In this document: positions 1 to 7,573 of the stretch, piece by piece
How positions within the stretch are numbered: the stretch's first letter is position 1
How the letters are laid out: every line of letters starts with the position of its first letter
Notes under the pieces: model-generated
What the model was told of the DNA's origin: nothing
Databases searched by the model: none
The model's input: the letters and a program-made list of their open reading frames with translations, nothing else
NCBI GenBank assembly: GCA_024280875.1
Contig: JAJRPH010000156.1
Location: 1 to 11,050 of the forward strand
Origin: Deltaproteobacteria bacterium
GTDB taxonomy: Bacteria; Desulfobacterota; Desulfobacteria; Desulfobacterales; Desulfosalsimonadaceae
DNA length: 11,050 nt
Direction: 5' to 3'
Made by a program: the position numbers and the translations under genes

Positions 1-443
1 CCCATGATTGCCTTCAGCCGCTCATACCCCCTGCGTAAAGTCATATGAACTGCATCAGAAGTCATCCGGTCCAGGCGTGACTGCCAGGCATGATGGTCCC
101 AAGCATGGAGACCGATTTCATGCCCGGCATCCCCAGTTCTTTTGATGACATGGCCGAGCCTTTTCCCGATATCCGGCCCCGGCCACAGGGTACCCCTGAG
201 CAGAATCTCCCACCCATAAAGACTTGCGGCATTGGAACGCAGCATTTTTTTCAAAAATGCAGGTGTGAGCAGCCGCCAGAGATGGCGGCCCATATTATCC
301 GGACCCACGGAGAAAAAAAATGATGCTTCGATATCGTGTTTTTTCAGGATTTCCAGCAGCGCAGGTACTCCGAATCGAGTTCCACTGAAGGTATCCACAT
401 CTATTCGCAATCCGACCAACACGTTTTCCCCGTTATGTATCAT
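1..443 (-). CDS. arnD: ArnD, 4-deoxy-4-formamido-L-arabinose-phosphoundecaprenol deformylase (5' part only)
   Basis: This is a polysaccharide-deacetylase-fold enzyme that removes the formyl group from undecaprenyl-phosphate-L-Ara4FN, the step before flipping and transfer of L-Ara4N to lipid A. About 147 N-terminal codons are visible; the gene continues past base 1. Family E. coli ArnD is about 296 residues, so roughly half is here. Seen: the metal-site motif GLRIDVDTF at residues 11-19, then FFFSVGPDNMGRHLWRL, MLRSNAASLYGW, and HEIGLHAWDHHAWQ, all near-identical to the E. coli protein as I recall it. The start is uncertain: ATG at 443 has no clear ribosome site, whereas GTG at 422 sits after ACGGGGAAAAC and would give an N-terminus matching the short enterobacterial one. 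It lies 37 bases after the arnA stop and is the fourth gene of the operon. Confidence 0.95.
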   Translation of the reverse strand, partial: MIHNGENVLVGLRIDVDTFSGTRFGVPALLEILKKHDIEASFFFSVGPDNMGRHLWRLLTPAFLKKMLRSNAASLYGWEILLRGTLWPGPDIGKRLGHVIKRTGDAGHEIGLHAWDHHAWQSRLDRMTSDAVHMTLRRGYERLKAIM

Positions 444-480
444 TGATGAACACTTTAGCTCACTTCAAACTTTAGTGCAC

Positions 481-2472
481 TTAAGGCACTTTTCTGGTCG
501 CCACTTCCTGATTCAGGAAAAAATCCAGTGTCTCAATGACCGATTGCTCCAATTCAACCGTCGGCCGCCATTCCAGCAGCTTCCATGCATTTTCAATGGA
601 CGGCTTCCGGTGCTCGACGTCCTGGTATCCTTCGCCATAAAAAGTTTTGCTTTCCACCTCCGTGATGCCGGCAAAGGGCGGGAATTCAGTCATTAACGGA
701 TGCTGCTGGAAAGTTGCCACCAGAATTTTCGCAAGTTCTCTGATACTGGCTTCATTGTCCGGATTGCCTATATTGATGATGCGGCCGTTGCAGTTATTAT
801 TCTCATTTTCAATAATTCTATAAAGGCATTCCACACCGTCTGAAATATCCGTAAAACATCTTTTCTGCTCCCCGCCATCAACAAGCTGAATCGGGGTTCC
901 CTCCACAAGATTCAGGATTAGCTGGGTAATGGCCCGGGAGCTGCCGATACGAGCGGATGAAAGGCTGTCCAGTCTCGGCCCGATCCAGTTAAACGGCCTG
1001 AACAATGTAAACCGAAGCCCTTCTTTTTGCCCATACGCCCAGATCACGCGGTCAAGGAGCTGTTTGCTACAGGAATAAATCCAACGTTGTTTACTGATAG
1101 GCCCTAAAATCAGCCGGGAGGTTTCTTCATTAAATTCAGGATCATCACACATGGCATAAACTTCGGAAGTGGACGGGAAAAGCAGGCGTTTGTTGTATTT
1201 CACGCAGTAACGGACGATGCGCAGATTTTCCTCAAAATCAAGCTCAAAAACCCGCAGGGGATTCCGCGTATATTCCGCCGGGGTCGCAATGGCGACCAGC
1301 GGCAGAATAATATCACATGTCTTGATGTGGTATTCAATCCATTCACGATGAATAGAAATATCGCCTTCGTGAAAATAAAAATCAGGGCTGCCGACCAGGC
1401 GTTTGATACCATCAGAATGAAGGTCCATACCATGGACTTCATACTTCCCGGACGCCAGCAACCGCTCGCCCAGGGCATTCCCGATAAACCCGCCTACCCC
1501 CAGTATCAGCACCCGCTTTTTCCGAAGCCCCATTGATATTTTCCGTGGATCGTGACCGAATCGGGTCCCGGCGGACAGCGACATCTCTTCGGCCATCTGG
1601 TTCCCGTTCATGAACACACCGCCCTCAACCTGGCCGAAAGCCACTTCAACCAGGTCCCGACCGCACTGAATGCGCAAAGGCGATGTTGATATAATGCTTC
1701 CCGGCGGAAAAGCGTTTTTATCCTCAGGCACCACCCGCACTTCCCAGAAAAAGTATTTATTATCGCCGATATGGGAAAAAGCACCCGGATAAGGGGATGT
1801 GACAGCCCGGACCAGGTTCCGGACATTTTCAGCCGACAGACTCCAGTCAATTTCACCATCCGCCGGTTTCCGGCCACCAAAATATGTTGCTTTCGATTTA
1901 TCCTGCGGCTTCTTAGGAATATCGCCTTTTTTTATTTGCGGCAAAATCGCATCCAGCATTTCCGTGGACGCCGAACACATTTTATTCATCAGCGTTTTTG
2001 CTGTATCATCCATGCTGATTGCGACTTTCTGCTGCATCACGATATCGCCATCATCCGGTTTCGGCGTCATGGCGTGCAGCGTAACGCCGGTTTCTTTCTC
2101 GCCATTTATGATCGCCCAGTTGAGAGGGCACCGCCCCCGATATTTCGGCAACAGGGAGCCGTGCAGATTAAAACATCCGCTCCGGGGAATAGAAAGAATA
2201 TCATTACTGATCATTTTCCGATAATAAAAGGAAAACAGAATATCCGGCTGCTGCGACTGAATCCGTTGAACCCACATAGGATGATTGATATCATCCGGTG
2301 CGTACACCGGGATATTCCTGGCGGCGGCAAATTCGGCAACCGAATCAAACCACCTGTTTTCATTCACATCATCCTTGTGTGTATAAATAGCGGCGATGTC
2401 GTATCCGTTTCGTATTAATGCCTCAATACCGACAATCCCAATATTGTGATACGCCAAAACAACTGTTTTCAT
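481..2472 (-). CDS. arnA: ArnA, bifunctional UDP-L-Ara4N formyltransferase / UDP-glucuronate decarboxylase
   Basis: This cytoplasmic two-domain enzyme supplies both ends of the L-Ara4N pathway. The C-terminal domain oxidatively decarboxylates UDP-glucuronate to UDP-4-keto-arabinose; the N-terminal domain formylates the UDP-L-Ara4N made by ArnB. The length is 663 residues against 660 in E. coli. The formyltransferase domain (about 1-305) keeps N102, H104 (in FNLHGSLLPKYRG) and D140, at exactly the E. coli positions. The dehydrogenase/decarboxylase domain (about 318-660) has the NAD motif GVGGFIG at 325-331, PSTSEVY at 433-439, the Y466-x3-K470 pair and R622 in HRKPS. I chose ATG at 2472, which gives the E. 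coli-like MKTVV start with AAGGGG nine bases upstream. A TTG at 2481 extends the frame by three codons but has no such support. It lies 23 bases after arnC. No sign of decay. Confidence 0.97.
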   Translation of the reverse strand: MKTVVLAYHNIGIVGIEALIRNGYDIAAIYTHKDDVNENRWFDSVAEFAAARNIPVYAPDDINHPMWVQRIQSQQPDILFSFYYRKMISNDILSIPRSGCFNLHGSLLPKYRGRCPLNWAIINGEKETGVTLHAMTPKPDDGDIVMQQKVAISMDDTAKTLMNKMCSASTEMLDAILPQIKKGDIPKKPQDKSKATYFGGRKPADGEIDWSLSAENVRNLVRAVTSPYPGAFSHIGDNKYFFWEVRVVPEDKNAFPPGSIISTSPLRIQCGRDLVEVAFGQVEGGVFMNGNQMAEEMSLSAGTRFGHDPRKISMGLRKKRVLILGVGGFIGNALGERLLASGKYEVHGMDLHSDGIKRLVGSPDFYFHEGDISIHREWIEYHIKTCDIILPLVAIATPAEYTRNPLRVFELDFEENLRIVRYCVKYNKRLLFPSTSEVYAMCDDPEFNEETSRLILGPISKQRWIYSCSKQLLDRVIWAYGQKEGLRFTLFRPFNWIGPRLDSLSSARIGSSRAITQLILNLVEGTPIQLVDGGEQKRCFTDISDGVECLYRIIENENNNCNGRIINIGNPDNEASIRELAKILVATFQQHPLMTEFPPFAGITEVESKTFYGEGYQDVEHRKPSIENAWKLLEWRPTVELEQSVIETLDFFLNQEVATRKVP

Positions 2473-2495
2473 ATTATCCAACCCCTTGATTAAAT

Positions 2496-3464
2496 TTATT
2501 GATCCTGTAAAAAATCATTTTCAACATCTCCGATTTTTTCACGAACAAAAAAACGGGGACGCGCCCTGACATCATTATAAACACGACCGAGATATTCCCC
2601 CAAAAGTCCCATGCCGATAAACTGAACACCGATAAAAACAAACAGAACGGCAAACAGGGTAAACACCCCTTCCGCAGCCCATGCCGAGCCGTATATCAGC
2701 CGCATGATCCCGAGAAAAAGCCCGAACCCGAAACCGGCAGCGGATATGAGCACTCCGAAAACACTGAGCAGACGCAAAGGAAGCGTTGACATGCTGGTCA
2801 AAAGATCGAACTGGAGGTTTATCAGCTTCCAGAGATCATATTTGGATTTTCCCTGAATGCGTTCTTCATGCATCACTTCAATTTCCGTGGTGTTCCCCGC
2901 AAAACTGTTGGCAAGAATGGGGATAAACGTGCTGCGCTCGTGGCAGTCCAGCATTGCGTCCACGATGCGCCGCCGGTAGGCTCGCAACATGCAGCCGTAA
3001 TCCGTCATCATCACGCCGGTATAATGCTGAACAATTTTATTGGTAACGGCTGAGGAAATTCTCCTGAAAAAAGTGTCCTGCCGGTTTTTCCGCACCGTCC
3101 CAACCACATCATACCCTGTTTCAATGCATTCAACCAGGCGGGGAATCTCTTCCGGCGGATTCTGAAGGTCCGCATCCAGAGTCACCACAACGTCGCCCCG
3201 GGATGCTTCAAAACCAGCCATTACCGCATTATGCTGACCGTAATTCCGATTCAGAATGACACCAAAAACCTGGCCGGGATACTGCTCACTGGCCGCCACG
3301 ATTTTATTTTCCGATCCGTCGGAACTTCCGTCGTTCACCAGAATCAGTTCAAAAGAACGTCCGGTTTTCCGGCCTGCCGTTACACATCGGGCAACCAGCT
3401 CATCTAAGTTCGGTTCTTCATTAAACACCGGTATCACAATACTGATTAATTTTGATTCACTCAT
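2496..3464 (-). CDS. arnC: ArnC, undecaprenyl-phosphate 4-deoxy-4-formamido-L-arabinose transferase
   Basis: This is an inner-membrane GT2 glycosyltransferase that moves L-Ara4FN from UDP to undecaprenyl phosphate on the cytoplasmic face. It has 322 residues, the same as E. coli ArnC. Seen: the GT-A N-terminus ISIVIPVFNE (7-16), NDGSSD (44-49), LNRNYGQHNAVMAGF (71-85), the DAD metal motif at 97-99 within TLDADLQNPPEEIPRL, DYGCMLRAYRR (155-165), and CHERSTFIPILAN (174-186). Two membrane segments follow, at about 233-256 and 266-292, and then the conserved tail LGEYLGRVYNDVRARPRFFV. The start overlaps the arnB stop by 8 bases (ATGAGTGA), with AAAGGA at 3473-3478 as ribosome site, so translation is probably coupled to arnB. 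ArnC, rather than GtrB or DPM-like GT2 enzymes, is indicated by both length and operon position. Confidence 0.97.
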   Translation of the reverse strand: MSESKLISIVIPVFNEEPNLDELVARCVTAGRKTGRSFELILVNDGSSDGSENKIVAASEQYPGQVFGVILNRNYGQHNAVMAGFEASRGDVVVTLDADLQNPPEEIPRLVECIETGYDVVGTVRKNRQDTFFRRISSAVTNKIVQHYTGVMMTDYGCMLRAYRRRIVDAMLDCHERSTFIPILANSFAGNTTEIEVMHEERIQGKSKYDLWKLINLQFDLLTSMSTLPLRLLSVFGVLISAAGFGFGLFLGIMRLIYGSAWAAEGVFTLFAVLFVFIGVQFIGMGLLGEYLGRVYNDVRARPRFFVREKIGDVENDFLQDQ

Positions 3465-4608
3465 TTAGTACATCCTTTATTGCGTCCACAACATCCCGGA
3501 CATCTTCCTCGGTCATGGACGGAAAAAGCGGCAGGGAACAGATTCGGTCCGAGTTCCACTCGGTGTTGGGCAAAACATCGGGCTTTATGTTCATGGTTTC
3601 CTGATAATATTTCTGCTGGTGCACAGCCCGAAAATGAAGCCCGGTGCCTATGTTTCGAAGTTTTAATTCATGCATGAATTCATCCCGAGTCATGCCTGCC
3701 CTGTCGATATCCAGCCGTATGATAAACAGATGCCACGCATGTTTAAAATTATAAACCGGGTCTGAAAGGGGGATCACCTCGTCGACGCCTTCAAGCAGGT
3801 CCCGATAAAGCATGGCCAGCTTCCGTCGCTTTTCATTAAACGCATCTATTCTCTCAAGCTGACTTAGACCTAAGGCGGCTGCGATATCCGTCATATTATA
3901 TTTATATCCGGGTTCCAGCACCTCAGCCTGGGGGGATCGGCCCTGGGTGTCCCGGTCATATGCGTCCACCCCCAGCCCGTGGAATTTCAGACGTTTGATG
4001 CGCTCAATCAGGTCCAAATCATCAGTGCAAAACATGCCGCCTTCCCCGGTGGTCATATTTTTAATCGGATGAAAAGAAAAAATCGTTGTGCCTTTTGATC
4101 CGATCTTTTCGCTCTTATAAACGGTTCCCATGGCATGGGCGGCATCTTCGGCCAGAAACAGACCGTTTTTTACCGCCATCTGCCTGATCGGCTGCATATC
4201 GGCAGGCGCACCGGCAAAATGGACCGGAACAACCAGCTTTGTTTTAGTCGTTATGCAGCGCTCAATCGCTTCGGGCGTAACCATCAGCGTATCTTTATCA
4301 ATATCGGCGAATACCGGTGTCGCACCGGCCAGCACAATAAGATTAACGGTGGATACCCAGGTCATGGAGGGGGTGACCACCTCGTCACCCGGCCCGATAT
4401 CAAGGGCTTTGAACAGCAAATGCATACCCGCAGTCGCCGACGACAAGGCCACCGAATGGGCCGCGCCGGTATATTCGCAGAATTTCGACTCAAACGCGCC
4501 GGTTTTAGGACCGGTGGTGATCCACCCCGACCTTAACGTCTCTACAACCGACTGGATACCGTCTTCTGAAATCACTGGTTTTGAAAACGGCAGAAAACTG
4601 TTTCGCAT
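3457..4608 (-). CDS. arnB: ArnB, UDP-4-amino-4-deoxy-L-arabinose--oxoglutarate aminotransferase
   Basis: This is a PLP-dependent sugar aminotransferase of the DegT/DnrJ/EryC1 family that converts UDP-4-keto-arabinose to UDP-L-Ara4N using glutamate. It has 383 residues, close to the E. coli length. Seen: FLPFSKPVISEDGI at the N-terminus, SGWITTGPKT (27-36), SSATAGMH (56-63), TPSMTWVSTVNLI, EDAAHAMGT (154-162), and the PLP-lysine motif FSFHPIKNMTTGEGG with K183. These are followed by LKFHGLGVDAYDR, PGYKYNMTDI and LPNTEWNSDRICSLPLFP near the C-terminus. ATG at 4608 has AAGGGA a few bases upstream. It is the first gene of arnBCAD and overlaps arnC by 8 bases. Transcription most likely starts in the AT-rich leader upstream, about 340 bases away. 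Confidence 0.97.
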   Translation of the reverse strand: MRNSFLPFSKPVISEDGIQSVVETLRSGWITTGPKTGAFESKFCEYTGAAHSVALSSATAGMHLLFKALDIGPGDEVVTPSMTWVSTVNLIVLAGATPVFADIDKDTLMVTPEAIERCITTKTKLVVPVHFAGAPADMQPIRQMAVKNGLFLAEDAAHAMGTVYKSEKIGSKGTTIFSFHPIKNMTTGEGGMFCTDDLDLIERIKRLKFHGLGVDAYDRDTQGRSPQAEVLEPGYKYNMTDIAAALGLSQLERIDAFNEKRRKLAMLYRDLLEGVDEVIPLSDPVYNFKHAWHLFIIRLDIDRAGMTRDEFMHELKLRNIGTGLHFRAVHQQKYYQETMNIKPDVLPNTEWNSDRICSLPLFPSMTEEDVRDVVDAIKDVLNE

Positions 4609-4691
4609 AAAATTCCCTTATTGTTAGAAGGCCATGTAAAAAACCCCTTTTTCACCCCACCGGACTCAGAAAAAAATATTATTTTACTTAT

Positions 4692-4778
4692 TCAGACCTC
4701 TGAACAGCATGAAGCGATATTGTAAATATAATTTATGATATCAATAGCTTCCAACGGTTCAGAAGGTTTTGTGGACAT
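4692..4778 (-). CDS. Possible 28-residue small ORF in the arnB leader
   Basis: ATG at 4778 runs to TGA at 4692-4694. It is preceded by GGGGTCAAA, giving a GGGG ribosome site about five bases from the ATG. The peptide starts MSTKPSEPLEAIDII and ends ASCCSEV; it has no membrane segment or signal and I recognise no family. It lies between the candidate promoter and arnB, so it would be on the arn transcript. It could be a leader peptide, a remnant of a longer gene, or chance. Confidence 0.22.
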   Translation of the reverse strand: MSTKPSEPLEAIDIINYIYNIASCCSEV

Positions 4779-4959
4779 TTTGACCCCAAGCAAGAGTAAC
4801 TCAATCATTATATGGTGTTTATATTTTTTACAAGCACGCTATAGAGTACTTATTGGCTTTTAAAGTGTCCAAAAAATATCCAAAACAAACCGCCTATATC
4901 ACGAGGTCTGTTATTTAACTCTGTGTCCAATAACTTTTTAATAAGTCCGGGATAGATGC

Positions 4960-4989
4960 ATAATAAGCTGTTTTTGCTTTTTTCGTCAA
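4960..4989 (-). promoter_or_regulatory. Candidate sigma-70 promoter for the arn operon
   Basis: On the minus strand TTGACG (4989-4984) is followed after 18 bases by TATTAT (4965-4960). That is five of six consensus bases in each box, with an acceptable spacer. It points to arnB and would give an untranslated leader of about 340 bases. Nearer promoters cannot be excluded, since the leader is AT-rich. No clear PmrA or PhoP box is present at the usual spacing that I could recognise. Confidence 0.4.
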
Positions 4990-5050
4990 CCTGTCTGTTT
5001 GATAAAATTTTAAATTCACTGATAAATATTTTTATAAAGGGCCGTGGGAT

Positions 5051-6584
5051 TTATTGAACCGGCAGACGGTAAAGCTGCTTCTGGTAAGCGAGGCTGCCCC
5101 AGAGGGCCGTCGCCAATGCCTTTTCAGACAATCCTTCTTTCAAGGATCCGCTGGTCAGCTCCCGACTTTTAAAATCATAAGTAAACCCCTGGGGAGGCTT
5201 TCGGGGCTGTAGGATCACCACGTCACCGCCACCTTCCATATAGGCCAGGTTCATACCATACTGCATCAAGGCCCGGCCTGTGTAGTGCGCTGGCTGAGCG
5301 GTCATATCACGGCCCGGCATGGGGTTTTCGTTATCCACGCCCATCAGGGAAAGCAGGGTCGGTGGCAAATCAATCTGGCTCAAAATCCGCGGGTCGCGTT
5401 TCGGCGCAATCCCCTCTCCCAGGATCAATCCCGGGATGCGAAAATGGCTGATGGGAACCAGGCCGGCACCGTCCACGCGGGAGTCGTGGTCAGCCACTAC
5501 CAGAAAAACAGTGTCTTTCCAGTAAGGCGATTTCACCGCCTTTTCAAAGAATCGGCCAATGGCATAATCGGCATATTTCGCTGCATTATTGCGGGTCTGT
5601 TTCGGCTGCTCATAGAGTTCGATCCGGTCATCCGGAAATTCAAACGGATCATGGTTGCTGGAAGAAAATACCAGACTGAAAAACGGCTGCCCGTTTTCAT
5701 GCAAGCGCATGAACTCCTCATGTGCCCTGTCGAGCAGGTCTTCGTCAGACACCCCTGATGATGAAGTGTCGGAAAATCCCGATTAGTAAATGTGGACGCC
5801 GGCAGCAGGGTTTCTGCGCGAACGATTTTTATGATGTCATCTTCCGGCATGTGTCCATAAATCTTTGAGGCATCTGCTTCACTTTTCATATTATTAATGG
5901 CAAATCCGAGTGAATACGTAGAATTTAAAACAATCGAATTGACCAGAGCATCGTCGGCAAATGCTACCATTGCAGGGTTCAACGGGCGATGGCCGAACGT
6001 TGAACGCGCGCCCATCAGTCCGAAAACAAGGATGAAAAGCGCCATGCCCGCACGCCCGGTCTTTGGGGGATAAACCACAGCGCGAATCGCCCTGCCAAAC
6101 ACCTGCCAGCCGATTCGAAAAGACACAACGATCCCTGCCAGACTAACAATGACCGCAAGCAGGTGCCCGCCAAAGAGCATGGAAGAAACTTCTCTGGGAT
6201 AACCCAGAAACTCCACAAACAGTCTATTCGGCCGGAATCCGTATTCCATAATGAACGGCGGGGTCACGATTTCCATAAAAATAAGCAGGGTCAGGGAAAA
6301 AGAAAGCCATGCCCGAACAATTCTATTCCAGATTCGGCCAATTGCATGATTTCCGGAAAAAAAAGTTGAAAACAAGGCAAAGACACCTACCTGGATAATA
6401 ATAGTGGCTATGTCGATACGTGCGCCCTGAAAGATGACAGGGACCCACCCATTGACCGAGGCAATTCTTCCAGCCTGCCAGAAACAAAGCCCCAGACGGC
6501 TGACAAACAATACCCCCAAAGAGATAATAATGTACAAAAAAACGGGTAAAAAACCCCCAGAGTACTCTTAATGCGAAATATCAT
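5051..6584 (-). pseudogene. Broken LTA-synthase-like sulfatase (alkaline phosphatase superfamily) gene
   Basis: Intact relatives are inner-membrane proteins with several N-terminal helices and a periplasmic sulfatase-fold domain that moves phospho-groups such as phosphoglycerol, using a catalytic threonine. Here the coding sequence lies in three frames. The likely start ATG at 6584 reads through MIFRIKSTLGVFYPFF, then a run of seven T at 6536-6542 shifts the frame; one more T would join it to the membrane part beginning LYIIISLGVLFVSRLG. That frame continues through five or so helices and the family motif STFGHRPLNPAMVAFADDALVN to FPTLHHQ near 5757. The sequence then jumps, in another frame, to GVSDEDLLDRAHEEF. 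The block that should lie between, carrying the EES metal site and the catalytic threonine, is missing (on the order of 100-150 residues by family memory). The C-terminal part keeps SSSNHDPFEFP, VVADHDSRV and SQIDLPPTLLSLMG. It is surely inactive as a transferase if the sequence is correct. Confidence 0.85.
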
Positions 6585-6886
6585 GGTATTGATCCATTCT
6601 TAACTACATAATTAATTGATTTCAATCATAAAACCGGCACAATTAAAGATATTTGCACGTCAGTCAAATTCAGAAAAACGTCTTTTCATCGCCACATACC
6701 AAATCGATAGCCAAAAAGAAAGTATTCTCTGATATAGGATTATAAGATGTCCCTATTAACAAATAGTTAACTTTGTACTCTCTGCGATAAATTTTATTTT
6801 TTACGAAAACATCAAATTTATGACAACACATGCCCGGAATTTCAACGCCAGTCAAATAAGAACTTAAATTAATTATCACGCAAAGT

Positions 6887-6922
6887 TTACCGAATCATGA
6901 TCACAAGATTATCATTTGGTAA
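6887..6922. repeat. Imperfect inverted repeat, 15-base arms
   Basis: TTACCGAATCATGAT (6887-6901) and ATTATCATTTGGTAA (6908-6922) are inverted copies matching at 12 of 15 positions around a six-base centre. The outer nine bases match at eight. It is followed by TCCTGTTTTTT on the plus strand. This looks more like a dyad operator than a terminator because the stem has few G-C pairs. Confidence 0.4.
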
Positions 6923-6930
6923 TCCTGTTT

Positions 6931-6989
6931 TTTCGCATTGAAAAATATTTGTATTTATAAGGTTTATTATCATCTATAGCAATGCGAAA
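6931..6989. repeat. Perfect 10-base inverted repeat with 39-base spacer
   Basis: TTTCGCATTG (6931-6940) and CAATGCGAAA (6980-6989) are exact inverted copies enclosing a very AT-rich stretch. A further copy of AATGCGAAAT occurs at 6570-6579, just inside the 5' end of the sulfatase pseudogene. This could be a paired regulator site, a small mobile remnant, or chance in AT-rich DNA. Confidence 0.4.
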
Positions 6990-7064
6990 TAAATTCAGTG
7001 TTACACATTCACGCTTTCTTCATAAAGGTAATTTATAGTGCTGTCAAACGGCATGCGCAGGGCA

Positions 7065-7094
7065 TTGGGTGTCTTGCCGAATGGGTGCTAAAAT
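7065..7094 (+). promoter_or_regulatory. Candidate promoter for the PepSY gene
   Basis: TTGGGT (7065-7070) and TAAAAT (7089-7094) are separated by 18 bases. A start near 7101 would give a leader of about 26 bases before the ATG at 7127. The -10 box is good (five of six) and the -35 box is weak. Confidence 0.3.
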
Positions 7095-7126
7095 AGTTCA
7101 ACAAACTAAAAACAGGAGAAAATGTT

Positions 7127-7555
7127 ATGAAAAAAAAATGGATCGCTATTATTGGAAGCGGTGTTCTGGTCATCGGTTTGACATTTGCCGGAGCAGGTTT
7201 TGCGAAATCGCACAACGGCGAAGTTCGAAACGGAACTATACAGATCGAGAATCAGGTTGAAGCGAATTTTCCCGAAATGGCCAAAATCACTCAGGATCAG
7301 GCTATCATGGAAGCATTGGCCACAGTTCAAGGCCAGATTCTGAAAACGGAACTCGAAGACGAGAACGGCTTTCTGGTGTACGGCATCGAGGTGGTCACTG
7401 CTGACAAGACCATCGTGGATGTGAAAGTAGATGCCGGCTCCGGAAAAATATTGAGCACTGAACAGGACGCAAAGGACAATGATGAACATGTTGGATTCCG
7501 GGATCGTGACGAAAACGAAAACGATCACGATAACGATTCTGACTCTGAGAATTAA
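7127..7555 (+). CDS. Secreted PepSY-domain protein with acidic tail
   Basis: This 142-residue exported protein has a Sec signal peptide: KKK at residues 2-4, a hydrophobic core at 6-22, and a likely cut after AGAGFA at residue 26. One PepSY domain spans about 53-110, starting ITQDQAIMEALATVQG and ending VDAGSGKIL, with the usual YGIEVVTADKTIVDVKVD strands between. The last 30 residues are almost all D, E, N, S and H, which suggests cation binding. PepSY domains are thought to act as periplasmic modulators or inhibitors; the role here is unknown. Start: AGGAG at 7114-7118, eight bases before the ATG. A DedA gene follows after 18 bases, so the two are probably co-transcribed. Small PepSY proteins often sit near two-component systems and envelope-stress genes, but none of those is in the window. 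Confidence 0.85.
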   Translation: MKKKWIAIIGSGVLVIGLTFAGAGFAKSHNGEVRNGTIQIENQVEANFPEMAKITQDQAIMEALATVQGQILKTELEDENGFLVYGIEVVTADKTIVDVKVDAGSGKILSTEQDAKDNDEHVGFRDRDENENDHDNDSDSEN

Positions 7556-7573
7556 AAACAGGGAGGTCCTGAC

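Larger units (their letters stand above)
4609..5050. other. AT-rich leader region upstream of arnB
   Basis: These 442 bases separate arnB from the 3' end of the broken sulfatase gene. They are clearly more AT-rich than the arn genes. I see one good promoter toward arnB at 4960-4989 and a possible 28-codon ORF at 4692-4778. Two copies of GTGTCCAA lie at 4865-4872 and 4923-4930. On the minus strand there is a pair of TTATT motifs 11 bases apart just downstream of the promoter. I found no convincing terminator for the sulfatase gene, no tRNA and no insertion-sequence ends. Confidence 0.6.
6585..7126. other. Divergent AT-rich intergenic region
   Basis: These 542 bases lie between the 5' end of the sulfatase pseudogene and the plus-strand PepSY gene. 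Two inverted repeats (6887-6922 and 6931-6989) and a candidate promoter for the PepSY gene (7065-7094) are described separately. On the minus strand 6670-6879 is an open frame of 69 codons with a GTG start and no ribosome site. Its product is rich in K, N, Y and F and is not recognised. I regard it as a remnant or chance. No RNA gene or insertion sequence was seen. Confidence 0.6.

Noticed and set aside
232..696. 154-codon plus-strand open frame
   Set aside because: It is antisense to the arnD start and the arnA end, both of which match known proteins; its composition is arginine-, histidine- and phenylalanine-rich, as expected for a shadow frame.
1771..2418. 215-codon plus-strand open frame
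   Set aside because: It lies wholly antisense to the well-conserved arnA formyltransferase domain, and its product has no recognisable motif.
4130..4627. 165- and 133-codon plus-strand open frames
   Set aside because: Both are antisense to arnB, which has its full set of family motifs.
4609..5050. Enterobacterial PmrA or PhoP boxes upstream of arnB
   Set aside because: I looked for the paired hexamers at five-base spacing and found only loose AT-rich resemblance, not a convincing match.
5051..5752. Separate 233-codon sulfatase gene starting at GTG 5752
   Set aside because: The sequence begins in the middle of the family's conserved domain and lacks the catalytic threonine and a signal or membrane anchor, so it is the 3' fragment of a broken gene.
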